64,000 bases of DNA from Deltaproteobacteria bacterium (GTDB lineage: Bacteria; Myxococcota_A; UBA9160; UBA6930): the NCBI GenBank assembly GCA_029261795.1, contig JAJDAP010000127.1, forward strand, positions 28,562 to 92,561, given 5' to 3'. A model generated the notes under the pieces. That model did no database searches, was not told the DNA's origin, and saw only the letters and a list, made by a program, of their open reading frames with translations. Position 1 is the first letter of the stretch; each line of letters begins with the position of its first letter. Below are positions 30,209-39,098 of this stretch, in pieces. A program made the translations under genes and the position numbers.

Positions 30209-31279
30209 ATGTCGGACCCTGGAGCCGCTCCCCTGGCGCCTTCTTCTCCCAGCCTCGCTTTGGCTTCAGCGCTCGCGCGCATTGCTCCGAACCTCGAGCA
30301 GGTGGAGCAGACCATGCGCGAGCAGCTGCCGACGAGCCACGCCCTGATCGGCCTGGTCGGCGACCACGTGCTCGATTCCGGCGGCAAGCGGCTGCGGCCC
30401 GCGCTGGTCATGCTGTCCGCGGAGCTGTGCGGCTACGACGGCCCGCGCCGGGTGCAGATTGCCGCGGCGCTGGAACTGCTCCACACCGCCACGTTGTTGC
30501 ACGACGACGTCGTCGACCTCGCGGATACACGCCGCGGCCGCGCCGCCGCCCGTGCCATCTGGGGCAATCGCCGCGCCGTCCTGGTAGGCGACTACTTCTA
30601 CTCGCGCGCCTCTTCGATGATCGTCGAGGATGGCGACATCGACATTCTGCAGATCTTCTCCGAGGCCATCGGCAGCATGGCCGAGGGCGAGCTGATGCAG
30701 CTCGAAAAGAGCTTCGACCCGGATGTGACCGAAGCGCACTACTACTCGGTCATCGATCGGAAGAGTGCCTCGCTGATCGCGGCCTCGTCGGACTCCGGTG
30801 CGGTGTTGGGTGGCGTCACCCGAGCAGAGCGCAGACGTGTCGCCGAATTCGGTCGCGAGCTGGGGCTGGCCTTCCAACTGCGCGACGACGCACTCGACTA
30901 CAGCGCCGGGCTCGAAGTCCTCGGCAAGTCGCCGTTCACCGACCTGCGAGAGGGAAAGATCACGCTGCCCCTGCTGCTCACCTTGAAGCGCTGTAGCAGC
31001 GCAGAGCGCGATTCCGTCGCCGCCGTCTTGAAGACGGCCCAGCGCCGCGCGCTGGAACTCGAGGCCGAGGGTGTGCGCACGCCCGAGGCCGTGATCACCG
31101 ACGCTGAACTGGCACCGGTGCTCGAGCTGATCGGCCGCCATCGCGGCGTCGAAGACACCGATCGTCGTGCCGCCGAGCATGTGAAGCGCTCGGCCGCATC
31201 CATCGCGCCTTTCCCCGACGGTCCCGCGAAAGACGCCTTGTTAGGCGCAGCATTGTACTCGGCCGAACGCGAAAGTTAG
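30209..31279 (+). CDS. all-trans polyprenyl diphosphate synthase
   Basis: 356-residue class I prenyltransferase that lengthens farnesyl diphosphate, probably to the octaprenyl chain of a quinone side chain. First Asp-rich motif LLHDDVVD (Asp99-Asp103), second LRDDALD (226-230); GDYFYSRAS and KITLPLL segments are typical of IspB. ATG at 30209 follows a TTGACA/TAGGCT promoter so closely that the mRNA should be leaderless. A GTG at 30179 in frame is an alternative start. Symbol not assigned because chain length cannot be read. Confidence 0.85.
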   Translation: MSDPGAAPLAPSSPSLALASALARIAPNLEQVEQTMREQLPTSHALIGLVGDHVLDSGGKRLRPALVMLSAELCGYDGPRRVQIAAALELLHTATLLHDDVVDLADTRRGRAAARAIWGNRRAVLVGDYFYSRASSMIVEDGDIDILQIFSEAIGSMAEGELMQLEKSFDPDVTEAHYYSVIDRKSASLIAASSDSGAVLGGVTRAERRRVAEFGRELGLAFQLRDDALDYSAGLEVLGKSPFTDLREGKITLPLLLTLKRCSSAERDSVAAVLKTAQRRALELEAEGVRTPEAVITDAELAPVLELIGRHRGVEDTDRRAAEHVKRSAASIAPFPDGPAKDALLGAALYSAERES

Positions 31280-31321
31280 GCCAAGACTCTCCTCGCCCCA
31301 CGGGTCCCTCGGAGAACAACA

Positions 31322-31660
31322 ATGGATCGGACTCCCGTCCGACGCGGTGCCGCGCTGCTGCGCGCCATCGTCTTCGCCCTCGCATTTGCGGGGGCCCTCC
31401 CGGTGGCGATGGCCCCGGCGGCCTGGGCTGGGACCCTGGCCGGCGTGGTCAACGTCAATACGGCCAGCGTCGAGCAGCTGACGCTCCTGCCGGGAATCGG
31501 CGAGAGCCGAGCGGCCCAGATCGTCGCGCTGCGCAAGCAGAAGGGCAGCTTCCGGAAGGTCGAGACGCTGCTCGATGTGAAGGGCATCGGCGAGAGGAGC
31601 TTCAGCAAGATGAAGCCCTTCCTGACCCTCCAGGGCAAGACGACCCTGGAGGTGAAATAG
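31322..31660 (+). CDS. ComEA-like helix-hairpin-helix protein
   Basis: 112 residues. Signal peptide (ALPVAMAPAAWA) then two helix-hairpin-helix motifs: NVNTASVEQLTLLPGIGES and LLDVKGIGERSFSKMKPFL. ComEA-family proteins bind DNA outside the membrane during uptake; a lone short member may only be a DNA-binding periplasmic protein. ATG at 31322 lies behind GGAGAACAACA. No other competence gene is close. Confidence 0.8.
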   Translation: MDRTPVRRGAALLRAIVFALAFAGALPVAMAPAAWAGTLAGVVNVNTASVEQLTLLPGIGESRAAQIVALRKQKGSFRKVETLLDVKGIGERSFSKMKPFLTLQGKTTLEVK

Positions 31661-31677
31661 CCGCTCCAGCCCGGACG

Positions 31678-31713
31678 CGGGGCCCGGCAGCCAGATCCTG
31701 GCACCGGGCCCCG
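31678..31713 (+). terminator. strong hairpin after comEA-like gene
   Basis: Ten-base perfect arms CGGGGCCCGG/CCGGGCCCCG enclose an inner GCCAG/CTGGC stem. No T-run follows, so it may stop RNA decay or act with Rho. It sits between the comEA-like gene and btuF. Confidence 0.5.
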
Positions 31714-31749
31714 CCATCGCCCAGCGGCGATCCGCTAGCGTGGTCGGCC

Positions 31750-32640
31750 ATGCGTGCCGACCAACCCCTGCGTGCGGCCATCCTGGCCGCGTTCTGCTTC
31801 ATGGCCCTGGCCGCAAGCGCTGCGGACCCGCCCGCGCGCAGGGTGATCTCGCTGAATCCATCGCTCACGGCCATGCTGCTGGCGATCGATGCGCAGGGCG
31901 TGTTGGTTGGAATCGACGAGTTCTCTGCGCGCCAGCAGCCCACGCTCGTGGCGTTGCCCCGGGTCGGCGGGCTCTACGACCCGAACCTCGAACGCGTCAT
32001 CGCGCTCGAGCCGGACCTGGTGGTGCTGGTTCCGAGCGCCGAGCAGCGCGGCTTCCGCGAGCGCCTGGTCGAGCTCGGGATCGACGTGCTCGCGCTCGAC
32101 CCGGTCTCGTTCGAAGACGTGGCTTCGGTGCTGGAGCAGCTGGGAGCGCGGGTCGGTCACAGTGCGCGGGCGAACGCGCGCGCGGCCGCGATCCGCGCCA
32201 TGCGCGTCCGGGTGAGCCGAGTGGTCGAGAATGAGCCGCTGGTCCCCGCCCTGCTCGTGCTGCAACGCGACCCGCTCTTCGTCGCCGGCGCCGGTAGTTT
32301 CGTCGACGACATGATGCGCGCAGTAGGCGCGCAGAATCTCGGGGCCGAGCTTCGCACGGCCTGGCCACGGGCCTCGCGCGAGTGGTTGATCGCGGCGGCC
32401 CCGGAAGTCCTGATCGATACCTCGCGAGATCCGGAGCCAGCGGCGGAATTCTGGGCGCGCTGGCCGTCGATTCCGGCGGTGGCGAAGGGCCGGGTCCACC
32501 GAGCGACGGGCCAGGATGTGACCCTGCCAGGCCCCTGGCTCGATCAAGCGCTCTTGAACCTGCTCGACCTGGTGCGCCCGGGTTTCCGTGAGCGGATCGA
32601 AAGCGAAACGGAACATGCCGACGCAGGGCCGGACGCATGA
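31750..32640 (+). CDS. cobalamin-type ABC transporter substrate-binding protein
   Basis: 296 residues. Signal peptide (FCFMALAASAA), then a BtuF-like periplasmic binding protein: VISLNPSLTAMLLAI, GGLYDPNLERVIALEPDLVV and a C-terminal PGPWLDQAL. Likely carries B12, a corrinoid or a siderophore to the permease that follows. ATG at 31750, with TAGCGT 8 nt upstream (31736-31741) and no SD. Overlaps the permease gene by 4 bp. The ligand cannot be told from the sequence. Confidence 0.85.
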   Translation: MRADQPLRAAILAAFCFMALAASAADPPARRVISLNPSLTAMLLAIDAQGVLVGIDEFSARQQPTLVALPRVGGLYDPNLERVIALEPDLVVLVPSAEQRGFRERLVELGIDVLALDPVSFEDVASVLEQLGARVGHSARANARAAAIRAMRVRVSRVVENEPLVPALLVLQRDPLFVAGAGSFVDDMMRAVGAQNLGAELRTAWPRASREWLIAAAPEVLIDTSRDPEPAAEFWARWPSIPAVAKGRVHRATGQDVTLPGPWLDQALLNLLDLVRPGFRERIESETEHADAGPDA

Positions 32641-33650
32641 GCCTGACGCCGGGACGCGCAGCACTGAACCTGTCGGCCCTCGCCGCGCTGATGTGCTTCG
32701 CGGCTTTCCTCGGGATCGCGCTCGGGCCAAGCGGTCTGGCCCCCGCCGAGGTCTGGGGAGCGCTCAGCGGAGAACTGGAGGGCGCGGCCGCCGATATCGT
32801 CTGGCGTGTGAGAGTTCCCCGCGTCGGCCTGGCGGCCGCCGTCGGTGCCGCGCTCGCGACGGCGGGCGCACTGTTCCAGGCGCTGCTGCGCAACCCCTTG
32901 GCGGATCCCTATATCCTCGGCGTCTCCGGGGGTGCCGCACTCGGCGGCGTCGCGGTCCTGGCGCTGGGTCCGATGTTAGGCATCGGCTATGCGGCGGTTC
33001 CGCCGGCCGCGTTCGTGGGCGCTATCGCCACGATCCTCGGCCTGCTGGCGGTGGCGGGTCCGCGGGGTCGCCTGTCCTCCACGACCTTGCTGTTGACCGG
33101 GGTCGTCTTCAACGCCTTCGCATCGGCCGTGATCGTGTTCCTGGCCTCGCTGTCGGGTTTCTCCGAGGGTGCTTCGATCTTCTTGTGGCTGATCGGAAGC
33201 ATCTCCGACGCCCGCGTGGACGTTGCGGGCTGGGTCGTCTTCTTCCTGCTCGGCGGCCTGGCCTGTGCTCTGCCCCTGGCGCGTTCCCTCGATCTGCTCG
33301 CGCTCGGCGAAGAGAATGCGGCCGCCCTCGGGGTCGATGCCGAGCGCGTGAAGCGGCTGCTGCTGGTGGCCGCCTCACTGATGGTCGGGGCCGCGGTCGC
33401 GGTGGCGGGCCTGGTCGGCTTCGTCGGGTTGGTGGTGCCTCATCTGCTGCGACTCGTCCTGGGACCGGACCATCGTCAACTGCTTCCAGCCGCAGCGCTG
33501 GGAGGCGCCGCCTTCCTGGTGATCTGTGACACGATCGCGCGCTCGATGCCCGGCGGGATGGAGCTTCCGGTCGGCGCGATCACGGCGCTGGCCGGTGGCC
33601 CGTTCTTCTTGTGGTTGCTGCGTCGATCCTCCCGCGAGTTGGCGCTTTGA
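32637..33650 (+). CDS. FecCD/BtuC-type ABC transporter permease
   Basis: 337 residues, about nine to ten membrane helices. The RVPRVGLAAAVGAALATAGALFQALLRNPLADPYILG block is the FecCD signature, then GLVGFVGLVVPHLLRL with PGGMELPVGAITALAGGPFFLWLL at the end. Forms the dimeric channel with the ATPase encoded next. ATGA overlap with the binding protein and TTGA overlap with the ATPase. Confidence 0.94.
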   Translation: MSLTPGRAALNLSALAALMCFAAFLGIALGPSGLAPAEVWGALSGELEGAAADIVWRVRVPRVGLAAAVGAALATAGALFQALLRNPLADPYILGVSGGAALGGVAVLALGPMLGIGYAAVPPAAFVGAIATILGLLAVAGPRGRLSSTTLLLTGVVFNAFASAVIVFLASLSGFSEGASIFLWLIGSISDARVDVAGWVVFFLLGGLACALPLARSLDLLALGEENAAALGVDAERVKRLLLVAASLMVGAAVAVAGLVGFVGLVVPHLLRLVLGPDHRQLLPAAALGGAAFLVICDTIARSMPGGMELPVGAITALAGGPFFLWLLRRSSRELAL

Positions 33651-34414
33651 GTTCGCTCACGCTCAGCAACGTGGCGCTCTCGCTGGGCGGGACGCCGATC
33701 CTGCGCGGCATCGATCTGGCCTTCGAGGCTGGCGAAGTCGTGCTCCTGGCGGGCCGCAACGGCGCCGGCAAGACGACCCTGCTGCGCATCGCGGCCGGTC
33801 TGCTCGCGCCGGATTCCGGCAACGTCTCGCTCGGCCCTGACGCCATCGCCGCGTTGCCGCGCCGGGCCGTCGCCAAGCGCATTGCCCTGGTGCCCCAGGA
33901 TACAGCGGTGCCGTTTCCCTACACGGTGAACGAGCTGGTCTTGATGGGACGTGCGCCGCACCTGGGCCTGCTCGGCTTCGAGAGCCGTGCGGACCGGCGG
34001 CTGGTGGGCGACGCGCTCGCGCGGCTCGGCATCGCGGAGCTTGCCGAGCGCTCGATCCTCGATCTCTCCGGTGGCGAGCGACAGCTCGTGGCACTCGCCC
34101 GGGCCCTCGCGCAAGAAGCCTCGATCCTGCTGCTCGACGAGCCGACCGCGCACCTCGATCTCGCACGCCGGCTCGAGCTCCAGACGCTACTGCGGGAACT
34201 CGCCGGCGAGGGTCGAACGCTCGTGCTCGTTTCTCACGATCTGGGGCCCGCCGCCGCGGTTGCCGACCGGGTGGCGCTACTCGCCGATGGTGTCATCCAC
34301 GCCGTCGGCCCGGCCGAGACGGTGCTGCGGCCCGAGGCCCTGCGGGCAACCTTCGGGATCGAGGCGCGGCTGGTTCTGACCGAGGCCGGACCGGCAATTC
34401 TCGCCGACCGCTGA
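33647..34414 (+). CDS. BtuD-type ABC transporter ATP-binding protein
   Basis: 255 residues. Walker A AGRNGAGKTTLL, Q-loop VPQDTAVPFPYTV, signature LSGGERQLVALARAL, Walker B ILLLDEPTAHLD and H-loop SHDLG are complete. TTG start at 33647 overlaps the permease stop (TTGA); a GTG at 33611 would add twelve residues inside the permease gene. Last gene of the importer operon. Confidence 0.94.
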   Translation: MSSLTLSNVALSLGGTPILRGIDLAFEAGEVVLLAGRNGAGKTTLLRIAAGLLAPDSGNVSLGPDAIAALPRRAVAKRIALVPQDTAVPFPYTVNELVLMGRAPHLGLLGFESRADRRLVGDALARLGIAELAERSILDLSGGERQLVALARALAQEASILLLDEPTAHLDLARRLELQTLLRELAGEGRTLVLVSHDLGPAAAVADRVALLADGVIHAVGPAETVLRPEALRATFGIEARLVLTEAGPAILADR

Positions 34415-34458
34415 GCCTTTCCGAGGCTGCATCCCCTGCTGAGAGAGGAGCCGGGCGC

Positions 34459-34464
34459 TAATCT
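34459..34464 (+). promoter_or_regulatory. likely -10 element of eno
   Basis: TAATCT inside GCTAATCTGCC, about 33 nt before the eno ATG, leaves a short leader with a GAGGGG ribosome site. No clear -35. Confidence 0.4.
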
Positions 34465-34496
34465 GCCGGGCCTCATCCAGCAGCCGAGGGGAACCC

Positions 34497-35792
34497 ATGG
34501 CAAGCAGCGTTTCGAAAGTCCAAGCACTCGAGATCCTGGACTCTCGCGGCAATCCCACCCTCTCTGTCCAGCTCACCACGAGCGATGGGCGGGTAGGCCA
34601 GGCCGCCGTGCCGTCGGGCGCCTCGACGGGCGCTCGCGAAGCCCTCGAACTGCGCGACGGAGACAAGAATCGCTATGCAGGGAAGGGAGTTACGCGCGCG
34701 GTCGGGCACGTGAACGGGGAGATTGCGAACGCGATCGCGAACCATCAACTGGGTGGACTGGAGGAGCAGGCCGCCCTCGACCGCGTGCTTCTCGATCTCG
34801 ATGGGACCGAAACCAAGTCGCGCCTCGGCGCCAACGCGCTGCTCGGCGTTTCCCTCGCCGCAGCCCACGCCGGCGCCGCCGTCGCGGGCCTGCCGCTCTA
34901 CCGCTGGATCGGTGGCGACGCGGCCCAACTGCTGCCCGCACCGATGATGAACGTGATCAACGGTGGCGCCCACGCAGACAACACCGTCGACCTCCAGGAG
35001 TTCATGCTCTTCCCGACCGGGGCCCCGAGCTTCGCCGAAGCCCTGCGCTGGGGCGCCGAAGTGTTCCACACCCTGCGCGGCGTCCTCACCGAGAAGGGCT
35101 ACGCCACCGGTGTCGGGGACGAGGGCGGCTTCGCACCGGACCTGAAGTCGAACCAGGAAGCCATCGAGCTGGTGATCCAGGCGATCGAGAAGGCCGGCTA
35201 CCGGCCCGGCGAGCAGATCGGGATCGCCCTCGATCCGGCATCGAGCGAGTTCCATGAGAACGGGGTCTACGATCTGGTCGGCGAGGGGCGCAAGCTCAGC
35301 GGCGACGAGATGGTCGGCTTCTGGGAAGACTGGTGCCGCCGTTACCCGATCATCTCGATCGAGGATGGCATGGACGAGGCGGACTGGGATGGCTGGAAGA
35401 CACTCACCGACAAGCTCGGTGGCCGCGTCCAACTGGTGGGCGACGATCTGTTCGTGACGAACCCGGCGATCTTGAAGGAAGGCATCGAGCGCGGCGTGGC
35501 GAATTCGATCCTGATCAAGGTGAACCAGATCGGCACCCTGAGCGAAACCCTGGACGCTGTGAGGCTGGCCCGGGAGGCCGGCTACTCCGCCGTGATCTCG
35601 CACCGCTCGGGCGAGACGGAGGACACCACCATCGCGGATCTCGCGGTGGCCACCGGGGCGGGTCAGATCAAGACCGGTTCGTTGTGTCGCACGGACAGAG
35701 TGGCCAAGTACAACCGGCTGCTGCAGATCGAGGCGGAGCTGGGCGCTGCCGCCGTCTACGCCGGCCCCTCGACGATCATCGGAGCCTCGTGA
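34497..35792 (+). CDS. eno: enolase
   Basis: 431-residue glycolytic enzyme converting 2-phosphoglycerate to phosphoenolpyruvate. Signatures: ALEILDSRGNPT, AVPSGASTG, GDEGGFAPD, IISIEDGMDE (metal), VGDDLFVTN, LIKVNQIGTL (catalytic Lys) and SHRSGETEDTTIADL. ATG at 34497 behind GAGGGGAACCC. Its TGA overlaps the next GTG. Confidence 0.98.
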   Translation: MASSVSKVQALEILDSRGNPTLSVQLTTSDGRVGQAAVPSGASTGAREALELRDGDKNRYAGKGVTRAVGHVNGEIANAIANHQLGGLEEQAALDRVLLDLDGTETKSRLGANALLGVSLAAAHAGAAVAGLPLYRWIGGDAAQLLPAPMMNVINGGAHADNTVDLQEFMLFPTGAPSFAEALRWGAEVFHTLRGVLTEKGYATGVGDEGGFAPDLKSNQEAIELVIQAIEKAGYRPGEQIGIALDPASSEFHENGVYDLVGEGRKLSGDEMVGFWEDWCRRYPIISIEDGMDEADWDGWKTLTDKLGGRVQLVGDDLFVTNPAILKEGIERGVANSILIKVNQIGTLSETLDAVRLAREAGYSAVISHRSGETEDTTIADLAVATGAGQIKTGSLCRTDRVAKYNRLLQIEAELGAAAVYAGPSTIIGAS

Positions 35793-36499
35793 TTCGCGGC
35801 CCGGGCTCGCTCCTGGTGGGGATGTTGGTCGCGAGTTTCGCGCTGCCGGCCGCCGGCTACGTGCCGGACCCGGAGCCGGTGGCGCGCGCCGCCGCCAAGC
35901 TGAATCGAAGCGCGGCTCGAGCCCAGGCACTCCGCATCCCGGTTCGCGTGCGCGCAGCCGGCGGCGAGGAATCGGTTGCCACGGGGATCCTGTTGGCTTC
36001 CCCGGACGCCCGGGCGCGCCTCGAAGTGCGCCACGTGCGCGGCTTTTCGGAGCGGCAGCTGCGTCGCAGCGGCGGCCTCTCGGGGGCCCGCGATGGCCAG
36101 TTGCTCGACCAGCCGCGCCAACTGTTGCCGCCGATCTGGGTGCTTCAGGCCCACAGCGGGGCTCGCCTGCTCGCGCGGCTCGGCGAACTCGGTGGAGATC
36201 CCAACCGGATCCAGCTCGGCTACGACCTCGGTCACGATTGCTACGTGCTCGGCGGTCGCGGCGGGCCCGCGATCTGGGTGGACCAGGACAGCCTCGCCGT
36301 GGTCCGCATCGATCTGGCCGGCGGTGTGAGCTACCGGATCGGTCCGGTACGGGGAGAGGAAAAGGGCATCCAGCTGCCGGCCTGGATCGAAGTGGAAGCA
36401 CCCGGCACGCCGCCGATGCGGCTCGAACTCGGAGCCGGTGTCGCCGCGCAGCCGTCCGACGATGCCTTCCGTCCCGAGTGGCTGACTGCGTCGGATTAG
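35789..36499 (+). CDS. exported hypothetical protein coupled to eno
   Basis: 236 residues, not recognised. Hydrophobic N-terminus (SLLVGMLVASFALPAAG) predicts export; the body is beta-rich with many Arg and Gly (LVGY-type repeats are absent). The last part (LPAWIEVEAPGTPPMRLEL) resembles lipoprotein-sorting or outer-membrane-protein folds only loosely. GTG at 35789 overlaps the eno stop (GTGA); ATG at 35822 is a shorter alternative. No function is proposed. Confidence 0.65.
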   Translation: MIRGPGSLLVGMLVASFALPAAGYVPDPEPVARAAAKLNRSAARAQALRIPVRVRAAGGEESVATGILLASPDARARLEVRHVRGFSERQLRRSGGLSGARDGQLLDQPRQLLPPIWVLQAHSGARLLARLGELGGDPNRIQLGYDLGHDCYVLGGRGGPAIWVDQDSLAVVRIDLAGGVSYRIGPVRGEEKGIQLPAWIEVEAPGTPPMRLELGAGVAAQPSDDAFRPEWLTASD

Positions 36500-36504
36500 G
36501 GGCC

Positions 36505-36510
36505 TAGCCT
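36505..36510 (+). promoter_or_regulatory. -10 of aldolase/isomerase operon
   Basis: TAGCCT (36505-36510), 6 nt before the ATG at 36517. A CTGACT at 36482-36487 lies 17 nt before it and can be the -35. Predicts a leaderless mRNA. Confidence 0.5.
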
Positions 36511-36516
36511 CCCACC

Positions 36517-37605
36517 ATGCGCAGTGTCGAAGACGCCCGTCCTTGCCCCGGCCTCTCGGTTCCGGTCGTCACCGCTCTTTCGCCCTCCGGCGAACTGCTC
36601 GAAGACGACCAACGCGCCATCGTCCGCTTCGTGGTCCAGGACGGCTACGGCGCAGACGTCGTGTTCGCGGCCGGCACCACGGGGGAGTGGGACCGGATCT
36701 CTCCAGATGTGCAGCGCCGCGTCATCCAGATCTGCGCCGAAGAGGTTGCCAAGGTCAACGCGACGCTCACCTCGGGACGACCGGTGGAGGCCTGGGCCGG
36801 CGTCACGGCGCATTCGCCGAAACAGACGCTCGAGAATCTCGCAGCCGCCATCGCGGCCGGCGCCGATGCGGCGGTGCTGGCGCCGCTCTCGATCCGTGAG
36901 CTTCGAGACCCGGTGCGCTTCGTGGCCCGCGACGTGGCGGATCTGCTCGATGCCTCGCCGCGACGCATTCCGGTGTATCTCTACGACAACGCCGACATCG
37001 CCGCGGATCCGACGGTGCCGCACATTCGCACCAAGCAGGTGAAGGCGATGTCACGGCTCGATTTCGTCCGCGGCATCAAGGTCAGCGCGCCGCTCAAGGT
37101 GCTCGGTAACTACACCAAGGCCGCCGCCAATTTTCGGGAGCGCGGTGAGTTCGGGATCTACGTCGGCAACGCGCTCGACATCTTCGATATCTTCCGGCCC
37201 CGCAGCGGCTGGCTCGGTTCGGCGAGTGCGCGTTGGCAGAAGTGGCGGATGCGCGGTGGGCTCCCGGTCGGTGTCGTCGCCGGGCCGGCGAACGCGATGC
37301 CTCGCGAATGGGCCAGAGCCTGGCAGGTGTGCCGCGCGGGCGACGAGGAACGCATGGCCCACGTGCGCGAGGTAGTCGAGGCGTTCCGCGCCGGCACGCG
37401 ACAAGCGGGCGGCAAGCGCACGATCGCGTGCCTCAAGCGTTCGCTGCTGACACGCGGCGTGATCTCGAGCGACGCCGTGGCCGAGGGAACACCCAGCCTT
37501 GCCAGGCCCGACGCCGAACGCTTCGACGAAATCTTCGAGCAGGTGCGCACGCTCGCGGCAGACAAGCTCGTGGCGACCTGGGTCACGCCAGAGCGGCCGC
37601 GATGA
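36517..37605 (+). CDS. DHDPS-superfamily aldolase-like protein
   Basis: 362 residues, longer than DapA (about 290). A TIM-barrel pattern like dihydrodipicolinate synthase/N-acetylneuraminate lyase: AAGTTGEWDRISPDVQRRVI, GADAAVLAPLSI, VYLYDNADIA (Tyr) and FVRGIKVSAPLKVLG (putative Schiff-base Lys). The GTTGE motif replaces the DapA GSTGES motif. The true DapA is at 55723. Probably acts on a keto-sugar acid; substrate unknown. ATGA overlap with the SIS gene. Confidence 0.75.
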   Translation: MRSVEDARPCPGLSVPVVTALSPSGELLEDDQRAIVRFVVQDGYGADVVFAAGTTGEWDRISPDVQRRVIQICAEEVAKVNATLTSGRPVEAWAGVTAHSPKQTLENLAAAIAAGADAAVLAPLSIRELRDPVRFVARDVADLLDASPRRIPVYLYDNADIAADPTVPHIRTKQVKAMSRLDFVRGIKVSAPLKVLGNYTKAAANFRERGEFGIYVGNALDIFDIFRPRSGWLGSASARWQKWRMRGGLPVGVVAGPANAMPREWARAWQVCRAGDEERMAHVREVVEAFRAGTRQAGGKRTIACLKRSLLTRGVISSDAVAEGTPSLARPDAERFDEIFEQVRTLAADKLVATWVTPERPR

Positions 37606-38222
37606 GTGGCGACGGCCCGAAGCGCTCGCCCGGAGAGTCGGCCTTGGCCGCCCTCGACGTCGCGTTGAGCGAGCTTGCCGATCTCCGTGGTCGGCTCGAC
37701 CCGAGCGTCTTCGATGCGGCCGTCAGCCTGATCCTGGCGGCCGAGGCCGCAGGCGGACGCCTTCACGTGACCGGGATCGGCAAGCCCGAGCACGTCGCGC
37801 ACTACGCGGCCTCGTTGTTTTCGTCCACCGGCACACCCGCCGTGTTCCTGCATGGCACCGAGGCCATCCACGGGAGCGCCGGCCAGGTGGTGGCCGGCGA
37901 CGTCGTCATCGCGATCTCGAATAGCGGCGAGACCGAGTTGCTGGCGACGGTCGAGGCGGTTCGCGCGCTTGGCGCCCGGATCATCGCGGTGACGGGCAAT
38001 CCGAAGTCAGCCCTGGCCAAGGCGGCGGACCTGGTGCTCGAAGCCGGAACTTCCCGCGAAGGGGGCGGCCTCGGTCTCGCACCGCGCGCGAGCGTCGCGG
38101 CAGAGCTGCTGGTGCTCGCGGCGCTGTCGGCGGCCCTGGAAGCGACGAAGGGCTTCGACAAGGCGTCCTACCACGCGCGACATCCCGCAGGGGCTCTGGG
38201 GCGCAAGTCGAAGGGCCAATAG
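37602..38222 (+). CDS. SIS-domain sugar-phosphate isomerase-like protein
   Basis: 206 residues, single SIS domain like KpsF/GutQ (arabinose-5-phosphate isomerase) but without the CBS pair. VTGIGKPEHVAHYAASLFSSTGTPA, AIHGSAGQVVAGDVVIAISNSGET and the C-terminal SYHARHPAGALGRKS are the family signature with the conserved HPAG. ATG at 37602 overlaps the aldolase stop, so both proteins are made together. Probably a sugar-phosphate isomerase serving the aldolase. Confidence 0.85.
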   Translation: MSGDGPKRSPGESALAALDVALSELADLRGRLDPSVFDAAVSLILAAEAAGGRLHVTGIGKPEHVAHYAASLFSSTGTPAVFLHGTEAIHGSAGQVVAGDVVIAISNSGETELLATVEAVRALGARIIAVTGNPKSALAKAADLVLEAGTSREGGGLGLAPRASVAAELLVLAALSAALEATKGFDKASYHARHPAGALGRKSKGQ

Positions 38223-38298
38223 CTGCGATTCGCGTGTTAGGCTGAGGGCCGCGCATTCTCAATACGTCCGGCGAGACCGTCGGCGGGGAGGCATCCCA

Positions 38299-38673
38299 AT
38301 GACCGAACCTGGCTACGACGCAGGATCCCCCGCACCGAGTTCCGACGAGCGGAACCTCGCGCTGCTCGCTCACCTCGGTGCGCTGGCCGGCTACCTGGTG
38401 GGTTTCGGGCATATCGTGGTGCCGCTCGTAATCTGGCTGATGAAGCGGGACGAGTCCCGGTTCGTGGGCGAGAACGCGCTGGAGTCGCTGAACTTCCAGA
38501 TCAGCATGACCCTCTGGCTCGTGATCAGCGGCGTGTTGACGATCGTCCTGATCGGGTTCGCGGCGTTGGCGGTGCTGGCCGTGCTCAACATCGTCTGCAT
38601 CGTTCTCGCGACGATCAAGGCGAGCAACGGCGAGACCTATCGTTACCCGATCACGATCCGGCTGATCCATTGA
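38299..38673 (+). CDS. DUF4870 membrane protein
   Basis: 124 residues with three membrane segments (HIVVPLVIWLMK, ISMTLWLVISGVLTIVLIGFA, LAVLNIVCIVLATI). DUF4870 pattern: NLALLAHLGALAGY, then ENALESLNFQIS, ending TIRLIH. Found in many bacteria; role unknown. ATG at 38299 behind GGGGAGG. Its TGA overlaps the TTG of the next gene. Confidence 0.88.
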   Translation: MTEPGYDAGSPAPSSDERNLALLAHLGALAGYLVGFGHIVVPLVIWLMKRDESRFVGENALESLNFQISMTLWLVISGVLTIVLIGFAALAVLAVLNIVCIVLATIKASNGETYRYPITIRLIH

Positions 38674-39098
38674 GCGCAGACGGTCCCCTCGAGGGCGCCT
38701 GCCTGTGCGGTGCGGTGAAGTTCACGGCGACGCTCCCGAGTCTGGTCTGTGCGCATTGTCATTGCACGATGTGTCAGCGGAGCCACGGCGCTGCATTCGT
38801 CACCTGGTTCGCGGTCAACCGCGCCTGCTTCTCGGTGGATGAGGGCGCGGAGCATCTGGTTCGGCACGCCTCTTCCGATCACGGTTCGCGCACGTTCTGC
38901 GGCCGCTGCGGGAGTTCGCTGTTCTGCGAGTTGGACTCGCACCCGGAGCAGGTCGATATCGTTCTTGCGAACATGAAGGGCCCTCTCGACCGCGCGCCCC
39001 AGATGCACATCTTCTGGTCGGATCGGGCGGAATGGATGGAGCTGAACGACGGCCTGCCCCGGCTTGGCGGGCCGACCGGGACGGAGCCGCTCGACTAA
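38670..39098 (+). CDS. GFA/CENP-V family zinc protein
   Basis: 142 residues. Cysteine pattern CLCG, CAHCHCTMCQRSHGAAF and FCGRCGSSLFCE matches the glutathione-dependent formaldehyde-activating (GFA) fold with two zinc sites. Could detoxify aldehydes or thiols; real substrates of most members are unknown. TTG at 38670 overlaps the DUF4870 stop. Its stop shares four bases (CTAA, 39095-39098) with the convergent transporter gene. Confidence 0.85.
   Translation: MSADGPLEGACLCGAVKFTATLPSLVCAHCHCTMCQRSHGAAFVTWFAVNRACFSVDEGAEHLVRHASSDHGSRTFCGRCGSSLFCELDSHPEQVDIVLANMKGPLDRAPQMHIFWSDRAEWMELNDGLPRLGGPTGTEPLD

Noticed and set aside
28402..30411. Minus-strand ORF of 669 codons
   Set aside because: Antisense shadow of radA; only its last 76 codons form a real gene (DUF1272 protein).
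31661..31749. Cobalamin riboswitch before btuF
   Set aside because: Only about 90 bp with one GC hairpin; no B12-box and too short for the aptamer.
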